Under the pieces are notes generated by a model. That model was not told the DNA's origin and did no database searches. It saw nothing but the letters and a program-made list of their open reading frames with translations. 21,670 bases of DNA from a virus. The stretch covers positions 1 through 21,670 of IMG/VR virus record IMGVR_UViG_3300017917_001006; one strand, written 5' to 3'. Positions 14,583-21,200 of the stretch are shown in pieces; within the stretch, counting starts at the first letter, position 1; each line of letters opens with the position of its first letter. The position numbers and the translations under genes are program-made.

Positions 14583-15888
14583 AATTTTTAAATTCAGGAA
14601 CTGCGTCTAATAAATTTTGTTTTCTGGTAGAATCTAATCCAAGATTAAACTCAACAAAATCTTTCCACAAATGGTATTGATCTTTAGCCTGCAAATAGTT
14701 AATGTTGTCTTTAATTTGCTGGTGCGTTACTTTACCTAAGAGAGGATTCTTTTTAACAGCTTCCCAAGAATCGACTCGAAGGCTAACAGATTGCAATCTT
14801 TTAATTGCAAGGTCTTTTAGATCAAAAGGTAAGACTTGTGCAGATAGGCAGTTAGGATAACTGACCCTGTGACTGTAGAATACAATGTTCATTTTGTTAA
14901 TGAAGTAGTCGATACATTCTGCTGCCTGTAATATGTTACCTGCTTGTGCAGTGAATGCTCCAACTACTCGGCTTACATTAGGAATTTTTTGTATTTCTTT
15001 AATGTTATCTTCTAACTGACTAAAGTCGCCGTTGCCGCGAATGTAGTTATAAACATCGTGAATGCCGTCTATGCTGACGTTAACTGCAACACTTCTAAAG
15101 TGAGGCCAGTAGTCGTGTATTGTTCGTCCTTGACTAATACCTAACGTTGTTCCATTTGTTGCATACTTAATTTCGATGTTCTTGCCGTAGGGTTTCAACA
15201 TATCTAAAATTCGATAATGCTGAGGATCCATTAGAGGCTCTCCTCCTGCAAACTCTACACGCCTAAAATAAGGTAGCAACTTTTCAAAACTGGCCCACCA
15301 GTTGTCTGTATCGTCAAACGCACCTATATACTTTCCTGGCTTATCCACTAAGTTGTCAATTGTGTTTACTAAAAAGTTTTTTTCTTTTTTGTAAAATGGA
15401 ACAACCGTATTCCAATCTTGCCAACTGGTGCTATCCAATGGATTGCACATGCGACATTTTAAATTGCATAGATTATTGAGCTTGATCTCCATAGTAGGAA
15501 ATTCAAAAGGCATAATTTCCTGCAAAGGAGTATTTGGATATAGGTTAATACGTGCTTCAGGAATAACTCCATTGATGTGACGTTGTCTTAAACTCTCAAC
15601 ACCTTGGTCCTCTAAATCAAAACAGGGCTTACAGACGTCAGGCCTTTCACCATTTAGCACCTGTCGACGGACAAGTTGCATGGTTTCATTATTCCAAATT
15701 TCTTCCAGACTGTTATCTTTGATGTGACCAATCGGCGCACTGCGACAACAAACTTTGACTGCACCGTCTTCTCTTGTCGCCAAACCTGTAAATGGATGTA
15801 AGCAAAATGTTTTACTTTGGGTATTCAATGAAATTCCTAACAAGTTAAAAATATTTAGTGGCATTATCATGGTATATAAATATTTCAT
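14575..15888 (-). CDS. radical SAM protein with N-terminal twitch domain
   Basis: 437 aa if the outermost ATG is used. FCLHPF (Cys29), DGAVKVCC (Cys47/48), WNN.....R...L.G and CKPC (Cys86, 89) form the twitch part. CNLKCRMC at 141-148 and AGGEPLM belong to the radical SAM barrel, with ATNGT and VSIDG following. The C-terminus ends in FPEF-like VPEFKNYV. The start is uncertain: ATGs at 15888, 15870 and 15864 are in frame and none has a clear ribosome binding site. The two inner ones would reduce or avoid overlap with the divergent plus-strand gene. First gene of the minus block. Confidence 0.84.
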   Translation of the reverse strand: MKYLYTMIMPLNIFNLLGISLNTQSKTFCLHPFTGLATREDGAVKVCCRSAPIGHIKDNSLEEIWNNETMQLVRRQVLNGERPDVCKPCFDLEDQGVESLRQRHINGVIPEARINLYPNTPLQEIMPFEFPTMEIKLNNLCNLKCRMCNPLDSTSWQDWNTVVPFYKKEKNFLVNTIDNLVDKPGKYIGAFDDTDNWWASFEKLLPYFRRVEFAGGEPLMDPQHYRILDMLKPYGKNIEIKYATNGTTLGISQGRTIHDYWPHFRSVAVNVSIDGIHDVYNYIRGNGDFSQLEDNIKEIQKIPNVSRVVGAFTAQAGNILQAAECIDYFINKMNIVFYSHRVSYPNCLSAQVLPFDLKDLAIKRLQSVSLRVDSWEAVKKNPLLGKVTHQQIKDNINYLQAKDQYHLWKDFVEFNLGLDSTRKQNLLDAVPEFKNYV

Positions 15889-16555
15889 GCTGTCACAACT
15901 ACCCTATACCGTTCCTCAAGATTTATTAAAGGTAGCATCAACATATAACACAGACGAATTCCGACAGTCAATTAACAAACCGACTGGGGACTTTTTCTAT
16001 GATCCTTGGATTATCAAAGAAGAGTTTATCGGAACTCCGTGGGAAAAGATCCTCCAAACATTGCCTTTCAATGTAGGCGAAGCAAGAATAATAACATTAA
16101 AGCCCGGAACGTGTTATACTGTACATGCCGATATCGACGATAGATACCATTTGTCAATATCTGGCGATCATAGTTATCTGGTCGATCTTGAAAATAACGA
16201 CATCCATAAAACACAGCAGGACGGTATTTGGTACGATATGGACGCAGGCCGATTACATAGTGCAGTAAACTTTGGACGTCTACCTCGGGTACAGTTGGTG
16301 ATTAGAAAGTTATTAACCAAGACTAATTTAAAAAATCCATTAGATATCAAAGTAACTACAAATATATCTAACTTAGATAAAGCAAGATTCGATTTTGATC
16401 AACAGATTAGTTGTTGGCTAAACCGAGCAAACAAGAGAAAAATAATATCTAATTTTTTATATGAAGGTGCAGTTGTTTCTTTTAAATTAGAATCTGAATA
16501 TATTGAAGAATTTAGACAATGTGCTGGCAAAAGTTTTAATGTAGAGCTGATATGA
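15869..16555 (+). CDS. Fe(II)/2OG-oxygenase-like protein (Asp/Asn beta-hydroxylase-like) with C-terminal extension
   Basis: 228 aa from the ATG at 15869; the ATG at 15887 would give 222. A longer open frame to 15755 is antisense to the twitch gene and was not used. Counting from 15887, HAD at residues 80-82, His124 and Arg134 match the HxD...H...R iron and 2-oxoglutarate ligands of jelly-roll oxygenases. They are set in LKPGTCYTVHADIDD and GRLHSAVN..RLPRVQLVIR, which resembles aspartyl/asparaginyl hydroxylase-type folds. About 80 further residues follow with no motif. It overlaps the next gene by 4 bases. Oxygenase activity is inferred from the ligands only. Confidence 0.68.
   Translation: MVYKYFMLSQLPYTVPQDLLKVASTYNTDEFRQSINKPTGDFFYDPWIIKEEFIGTPWEKILQTLPFNVGEARIITLKPGTCYTVHADIDDRYHLSISGDHSYLVDLENNDIHKTQQDGIWYDMDAGRLHSAVNFGRLPRVQLVIRKLLTKTNLKNPLDIKVTTNISNLDKARFDFDQQISCWLNRANKRKIISNFLYEGAVVSFKLESEYIEEFRQCAGKSFNVELI
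15875..15882 (+). promoter_or_regulatory. TATAAATA box (T4 late promoter-like) in the divergent region
   Basis: An exact match to the T4-type late promoter core TATAAATA, on the plus strand, within the short space where the minus-strand twitch gene and the plus-strand oxygenase-like gene diverge. Transcription starting about 6 bases on would give an almost leaderless message from the ATG at 15887. Chance occurrence in AT-rich DNA is quite possible. Confidence 0.3.
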
Positions 16556-17232
16556 TAGACACTTCAAACTGGACATACCTTTATAAATTAAATGATCTTA
16601 AACAAGATCACACTACTAACATGCTCTATACTCCGATTGTAAATCCTGAAAAGAACATAATGTGCATGTTGTGGGATGAAAATAGTCCCTATCAAAACAA
16701 TAATCAATTGACAAAGGAACTTATAAACTACTTTTTTGAAAGAGAATTAAAACATCTATCACTCTTTCAAGGACGTAGTTGGACTCCAAAATTAATTGAT
16801 GTCGATGTAAATCAAAGAAAAATATTCATCGAATGGAATAAGGAAAGTATGAACCATATTATCATCGGTGGCAGAGATGTTAGCAAACAATTTTCTATTT
16901 GGAAGAAAGAAATTAGACAGGCATTAACTGATATATTAGAATTAGGGTATTATAAAATGGCATTATATCCCCACTGCTTTTTTATCGGAGCCGACGGTCA
17001 TGTAAAAACTATAGACTTTTATTCTTGTGTAGGAATTCAAGAACGATATATTCCGTTTGATACACTAAAAGGAATAGTAGGTGTAGATTCAACTGACAGA
17101 TTTAAGAATGCAAAAGTCGATGATCAAATAGACTTTAAAATATTTTTTGAAAATACAATTAAAACACACTTAGGAAAAGTCTGGCCTGATAATCCATTCA
17201 ACGAATTTTATGAAAGCTACTATGGAAGATAA
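16552..17232 (+). CDS. hypothetical protein, distantly kinase-like (possible pseudokinase)
   Basis: 226 aa. The second half reads like the catalytic lobe of a protein/small-molecule kinase. A helix (IRQALTDILELGYYKM) is followed by LYPHCFFIGADGHVKTIDFYS, where IDF matches the metal-binding DFG/DFD strand and PHCFF stands where HxDxxxxN is expected. The catalytic Asp and Asn are not there, so it may be an inactive or diverged member. The first half (TPKLIDVDVNQRKIFIEW) could be the N-lobe strands. ATGA overlap with the oxygenase-like gene; the PP-loop gene begins inside its 3' end. The fold call is tentative and the function unknown. Confidence 0.4.
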   Translation: MIDTSNWTYLYKLNDLKQDHTTNMLYTPIVNPEKNIMCMLWDENSPYQNNNQLTKELINYFFERELKHLSLFQGRSWTPKLIDVDVNQRKIFIEWNKESMNHIIIGGRDVSKQFSIWKKEIRQALTDILELGYYKMALYPHCFFIGADGHVKTIDFYSCVGIQERYIPFDTLKGIVGVDSTDRFKNAKVDDQIDFKIFFENTIKTHLGKVWPDNPFNEFYESYYGR

Positions 17233-17944
17233 ACTAAACTATATAAATTTTGATAATATATCAATTGGTATATACAAAGACGGTCCCGTAGGTATTAGTG
17301 TAAGCGGCGGCGCAGATAGTTCGGCATTACTGTATGTTTTAATGAAACATGTTGAACACGATTTACATATTTTTCAACTGTTACCCGAATATAGAAGATT
17401 AGCATTAGAAAATCCTTTTGATAGAGTAGTCAAGAAGTGCAGTGAGCTTACTGGAAAGAAGAATTACTTTGTACATAAACTGAGATTAGAGCAGGCTGCT
17501 CCCGAAATGCTGTTTAAAGTCTATAAAGAATATCTCGATAATAAAACTGTTGACATAGTCTATACCGGAATTACTAAATTTCCTCCAGACGAAGTGTATG
17601 AAAACTGGGATGAAAAACTTCCTTCATTTCATGTTGACTTTAGACGAGATAAGAATGTACATCCTTTATTTGGAATACAAATTGATATTCCCAAAGGAAC
17701 AGATTGCGGTAACGTAACCATTGGCGGAGAGATAAAAGATAAAATTGTTTCCGACAAGAGAGTATATTCACCGTTAATTAATAACAATAAAAAAGACGTA
17801 GCAAAGATCTATAGATTTTTTAATGTTGAAAAAGAACTGTTTCCAGTAACTCGTAGTTGTGAAAATGACAAACACCCCGAATCCCATTGCGGAAAGTGCT
17901 GGTGGTGCCAAGAAAGAATATGGGGTTTTGGTTATTTGGAATGA
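17210..17944 (+). CDS. QueC-like PP-loop ATPase, second copy
   Basis: 244 aa. SGGADS at residues 32-37 is the PP-loop. Cys217, Cys227, Cys230 and Cys233 (TRSCEN...CGKCWWCQERIWG) reproduce the QueC-type zinc site, C-x9-C-x2-C-x2-C, with near-identical flanks to the minus-strand copy at 13806 (TRSCE and CGKC.WCQER.W in both). Between these, ITKFPPDE matches ITKNPPEE in the other copy, so the two are paralogues with a shared substrate-loop motif. The start may be ATG 17210 (23-base overlap with the previous gene) or ATG 17222. Substrate unknown. It is flanked by two oxygenase-like genes and followed by a radical SAM gene. Confidence 0.75.
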   Translation: MKATMEDKLNYINFDNISIGIYKDGPVGISVSGGADSSALLYVLMKHVEHDLHIFQLLPEYRRLALENPFDRVVKKCSELTGKKNYFVHKLRLEQAAPEMLFKVYKEYLDNKTVDIVYTGITKFPPDEVYENWDEKLPSFHVDFRRDKNVHPLFGIQIDIPKGTDCGNVTIGGEIKDKIVSDKRVYSPLINNNKKDVAKIYRFFNVEKELFPVTRSCENDKHPESHCGKCWWCQERIWGFGYLE

Positions 17945-17955
17945 CTGATTATTAA

Positions 17956-18525
17956 ATGCTTAAAAACAATCTATCAACTTTAGTAAGCTCAGCACATGCA
18001 GGTCGCTATAACAATAGCGATCTACTATCTATTGTTGCATCTTTAATAGATAAAGAAGGCGTATCAGTTACTACCGATCCTAACAGATGGAATTTTGATA
18101 CGCCCGGATACGCAGATATTTACAAAAAATGGCAGGATGCAAAGTTTAATCCAAACGCAATTAAATGGACAAATTATTATCCCGGTAATCATTATTCGCA
18201 GGACATAGTCGATAATGTTGCGGCTCATTTAAAATTAAAGGGTGTACATAGATCTTGGATCAGTCGTATAGATCCCGGTTACTATGCGCCATGGCACTGG
18301 GACGTTGACGACAACGAACCCGAATATCTAAAAAAAGGTCAGGTTCTTCGATACAGTATTTCACTATCGGCTCCTGTTATGGGTCATATCTTTATATTGG
18401 GCGAAGACTATCTTTATAAAATGACCCCTGGAACTATTTTTAAATGGAAAAACTATAAAGAATGGCATGCCGGAATTAATGCAGGCATGGAACCTAAATT
18501 TATGTTTCACATTATTGGATATTAA
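17956..18525 (+). CDS. Fe(II)/2OG-oxygenase-like jelly-roll protein
   Basis: 189 aa. HWD at residues 114-116 (in GYYAPWHWDVDD) and His171 (KEWHAGIN) make the HxD...H iron triad. Lys181 (EPKFMF) stands where the 2OG-binding Arg usually is. A strand pattern RYSISLSAP and GHIFILGEDY lies between, with MTPGTIFKW before the distal His, the same order as in the minus-strand genes at 19597 and 20122. The N-terminal 90 residues are helical and unlike those genes. Eleven bases separate it from the PP-loop gene, and the GTG of the next radical SAM gene comes two bases after its stop. Confidence 0.65.
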   Translation: MLKNNLSTLVSSAHAGRYNNSDLLSIVASLIDKEGVSVTTDPNRWNFDTPGYADIYKKWQDAKFNPNAIKWTNYYPGNHYSQDIVDNVAAHLKLKGVHRSWISRIDPGYYAPWHWDVDDNEPEYLKKGQVLRYSISLSAPVMGHIFILGEDYLYKMTPGTIFKWKNYKEWHAGINAGMEPKFMFHIIGY

Positions 18526-18527
18526 TC

Positions 18528-19610
18528 GTGTTTAGTTTTGAAGAAACAGAGCAGATCCAGGTTGAAATCACCAATCGATGTCAAGCAAGTTGTCCCATGT
18601 GCTTGCGAAATATCCACGGAGGTATTGAAAATCCCCTGCTGAAACTCAACGATTGGACAATTGATAACTTCAAGGCTATCATAAATCTGCAGGTATTATC
18701 AAGATTGAAACAAATTACTTTTTGTGGAGACTTCGGAGATCCTATTTTAAATAATGACCTAATAGAAATGTGTCAATATTTAAAAGACAATAGTGATGTA
18801 GCTGTAGTAATCAATACCAACGGCAGTGCAAGAAACATCGCATGGTGGGAATCGTTAGCACAGGCGTTACCTCATAATCACAAGATTGAATTTGCATTAG
18901 ACGGAATGACTACACATAGTCTGCATCGCATTGGCACAGACTTTGACACAATAATTAGAAACGCTAAGGCATTTATATCTGCAGGCGGCCAGGCTCATTG
19001 GATGTTTATTAAATTTAAACACAATCAACACGAAGTAGAAGCTGCTCGTATAGTTGCAAAGAAGATTGGATTTAAATCATTTAATGTCAAGACCAGTAAG
19101 AGATTTGAGAAACCTTTTCCTGTACTGAACCGATCAGGTGAAATTTCTTATCACATTGAGCAACACGATCATAGTGACATTAAACCTATAGAATTTGTAG
19201 ACTTAAAAGATTACAAACAATGGCAAGGAGAAGTCAGTTGTTTTACCCACGAAGCTAAAGAGTTATATATTGATGCTCACGGACATTTATTTCCGTGTTG
19301 TCTAACTGCATCTTTTGTCTATGCAAATTATGATATTAATCTGTATAACAGGTATAAGATTGCAGACGACACATCAGTTATTAGAATTGCAAAGCAACTA
19401 CAAGATGAAACTTATCAATTAATTAACGAGTTTGGCGGATTAGAAGCGTTAGATACTAATAAGTACAGCATTCAAGAGATAATGAGTCGTCCTATATGGC
19501 AACAACTTATGCACAAGAAGTGGAAGGAAAAATCGTTTGGGCCTTGCAAGGTTTTGTGTAGCAACGATTCTCCCTATATTTCCGTTAAAGAACAAATTAA
19601 TCGTGCATAG
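18528..19610 (+). CDS. radical SAM protein, FGDP variant, paralogue of the 6233 gene
   Basis: 360 aa. The start is GTG 18528, two bases after the previous stop; it aligns residue for residue with the start of the 6233 gene. CQASCPMC at residues 18-25 and FCGDFGDP as SAM loop, so it shares the rare FGDP form. Further shared blocks are NTNGS, RIGTDF, and LYIDAHGHLFPCC near the C-terminus with a final PCKVLC. It ends the second plus block: its last 14 bases overlap the convergent oxygenase-like gene. Two copies of the same enzyme type in one island suggest either different substrates or two linked steps. Confidence 0.85.
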   Translation: MFSFEETEQIQVEITNRCQASCPMCLRNIHGGIENPLLKLNDWTIDNFKAIINLQVLSRLKQITFCGDFGDPILNNDLIEMCQYLKDNSDVAVVINTNGSARNIAWWESLAQALPHNHKIEFALDGMTTHSLHRIGTDFDTIIRNAKAFISAGGQAHWMFIKFKHNQHEVEAARIVAKKIGFKSFNVKTSKRFEKPFPVLNRSGEISYHIEQHDHSDIKPIEFVDLKDYKQWQGEVSCFTHEAKELYIDAHGHLFPCCLTASFVYANYDINLYNRYKIADDTSVIRIAKQLQDETYQLINEFGGLEALDTNKYSIQEIMSRPIWQQLMHKKWKEKSFGPCKVLCSNDSPYISVKEQINRA

Positions 19611-19618
19611 TAATTTGT
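19592..19618. repeat. 8-bp inverted repeat across two convergent stop codons
   Basis: ACAAATTA (19592-19599) and TAATTTGT (19611-19618) are perfect reverse complements with an 11-base loop. They span the stop codons of the two convergent genes. There is no GC in the arms beyond one pair and no U tract, so if it terminates transcription it does so weakly. Confidence 0.35.
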
Positions 19619-20118
19619 AATGTATATCTGGGCTTGAAACTAATGTTAGTGCAGCCGTGAATGATCATAGGATCACTCCACTCAAATAGATCTCCTGCTA
19701 CATAGTTTGCAGCAATTTTATCTTCCCACACAAATATATGTCCAGGATGATAATCTTCTAAGAACATTGTGTAACGTACAGGATTCTTTACTTCAACCAA
19801 GTGCGGATCTATATGCATTGCCTGCATTTGCCCCGGATGCAATTTAATGAACCACCAAAAACAATGCTTTCGTTTCTCTGGTAGCTCCGGCAATACAATT
19901 GGAAAGCCCTTCATTTCTTCGGTGTTAGAATTGAATTGCTGGAAGTCGTGATTCTTATGTGAATACCCAACACGGCAAAGTTCACGGAACTCATCTAACA
20001 AAGGATGGCCTTGCCATCTTTCTGGTTGCCAAACTGGTCTTGTGTCACCGTCGTGTGTCCTAAGAAAGTTCATAAGATCATCAGTGATCCAATTTTTATA
20101 GTTGCCTATGTATTTCAT
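19597..20118 (-). CDS. Fe(II)/2OG-oxygenase-like protein, tandem copy 1
   Basis: 173 aa. HID at residues 102-104, His154 and Arg164 form the HxD...H...R set for iron and 2-oxoglutarate. WWFIKLHPGQMQAMHIDPH and GHIFVWED place them on jelly-roll strands. It starts MKYIGNYKNWI, nearly the same as the next gene (MKYIGNFKDWI), and stays similar to its end (GDL..W.DP..IHG..NIS..PR.T.Q.T), so the two are a tandem duplication three bases apart. Its 3' end overlaps the convergent radical SAM gene by 14 bases. Substrate unknown; a cupin-like role without 2OG use is possible. Confidence 0.7.
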   Translation of the reverse strand: MKYIGNYKNWITDDLMNFLRTHDGDTRPVWQPERWQGHPLLDEFRELCRVGYSHKNHDFQQFNSNTEEMKGFPIVLPELPEKRKHCFWWFIKLHPGQMQAMHIDPHLVEVKNPVRYTMFLEDYHPGHIFVWEDKIAANYVAGDLFEWSDPMIIHGCTNISFKPRYTLQITMHD

Positions 20119-20121
20119 ATG

Positions 20122-20625
20122 TTATTCGTAAGTTGTAAACTGAAATGTAAGTCTTGGAGTATAGCTTATATTACATGCTCCATGAATTTCTGACGGATCG
20201 GTATAGGCCCATAAGTCTCCTGCCTTGTAATCAGTCATAAAAATATTTTTATAGACAAAGACATGCCCGGGTTGATAGTCTTGCAAAGGCATCCAGTATC
20301 TTGTACAGTTAGAAAAGTTTGGATCTTGAGTAACATGCGGGTCTCTATGTACTGGCATGTAGTGCCCAGGGTTCATTTTAATAAACCACCACATAATTTT
20401 CTTATCAGTTTCTATCGGAACAGTAATATCAAAGGGTGTGTTCTTCTCGCAATAATGATACCACCATGTTTTTGATAAATCGTAACCAACTTCAACTGCT
20501 ATTCTAAATTCCTCACTGTCTGGATTCTCACCAGGAGTGTTAGGCCGCGGAGTTCCGTTATGAGTCAACAGGTACTCGACGTATTCTTCTTTAATCCAAT
20601 CTTTAAAATTACCTATATATTTCAT
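20122..20625 (-). CDS. Fe(II)/2OG-oxygenase-like protein, tandem copy 2
   Basis: 167 aa. HRD at residues 93-95, His148 and Arg158 give HxD...H...R. FIKMNPGHYMPVHRDPH and PGHVFVYKN match the neighbouring copy. The N-terminus MKYIGNFKDWI and a short variable region (about 30-75) are where the two copies differ most, which in this fold lines the active-site mouth. The start ATG (20623-20625) overlaps the stop of the SDR-like gene by one base, and three bases separate its stop from copy 1, so all are in one transcript. Confidence 0.7.
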   Translation of the reverse strand: MKYIGNFKDWIKEEYVEYLLTHNGTPRPNTPGENPDSEEFRIAVEVGYDLSKTWWYHYCEKNTPFDITVPIETDKKIMWWFIKMNPGHYMPVHRDPHVTQDPNFSNCTRYWMPLQDYQPGHVFVYKNIFMTDYKAGDLWAYTDPSEIHGACNISYTPRLTFQFTTYE

Positions 20626-21200
20626 TATGATTTGGAGTGACTTTTATATAAGGCCGATACTTCGTCTGTCATTTTTTGTATTCCTATAACTGGAACATCT
20701 ATGCCTGCATCTAATATCCATCTGATCGTGCTTGCAACATGTTTAGGATCCATTACATCCAACTCTAATGTTTTTGCTTTGTGCAATGATTTAAAAATAC
20801 CAACAGTTACATGTGTTACCTTAAATTTATCACTGTTAAAAGACAGCCCTAAATTTTTTAACTCGTTGTTTTCTTTATGTGATCGAGGATTTACATGTGA
20901 ATACATTTCGTATTCGTCTAAGCTACCAATATTAAAAACGTGTCCTGATTCCCATACTTCTTTTGTTAGTTTTAAAATTTCTTTCTGAACTCCAAAGGAA
21001 ACATATGCATTATTAACCAACACATTAAATTGTGGAAGTATGTCTTTCAATTTAGCAATACCTTCCTTAGTTGCTAAATCAAATCCCGACGTTCTGGAGG
21101 CAAAAACAGCATCAGGAAATATATTGTTTATTTCCTGAGCTATACCTATATCGTTTGGATTGCCAGTGCATAGCACTTTAATAGGCTTCAAGATGATCAA
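20625..21200 (-). CDS. SDR-like Rossmann protein lacking the expected catalytic Tyr
   Basis: 191 aa if started at TTG 21200. A GTG at 21176, one base after the upstream stop, would give 183 aa but cut into the first strand. TGNPNDIG at residues 12-19 is the NAD(P)-binding glycine motif of short-chain dehydrogenases, and LVNNAYVSFG (61-70) matches their NNAG motif. NIGS (90-93) supplies the active-site Ser, but 13 residues on, where YxxxK should begin, the sequence reads RSHK with no Tyr. At 191 aa it is shorter than a usual SDR (about 250). It may be a sugar- or nucleotide-binding non-enzyme, or a reductase with a changed mechanism. It overlaps the upstream gene by 23 bases with the TTG start. 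Confidence 0.6.
   Translation of the reverse strand: MIILKPIKVLCTGNPNDIGIAQEINNIFPDAVFASRTSGFDLATKEGIAKLKDILPQFNVLVNNAYVSFGVQKEILKLTKEVWESGHVFNIGSLDEYEMYSHVNPRSHKENNELKNLGLSFNSDKFKVTHVTVGIFKSLHKAKTLELDVMDPKHVASTIRWILDAGIDVPVIGIQKMTDEVSALYKSHSKS

Noticed and set aside
15755-15868. Upstream extension of the plus-strand oxygenase-like gene
   Set aside because: This part is antisense to the conserved twitch domain of the minus-strand gene and has no oxygenase-like features.
13806-17944. Calling the island a queuosine/7-deazaguanine DNA-modification locus because of the QueC-like genes
   Set aside because: No QueD, QueE (CX14CX2C-type), FolE or DpdA-like gene is visible. All radical SAM genes here have CX3CX2C and different tails.
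19592-19618. Inverted repeat as a strong terminator
   Set aside because: The arms are almost all A-T and no T tract follows, so it was listed only as a repeat.
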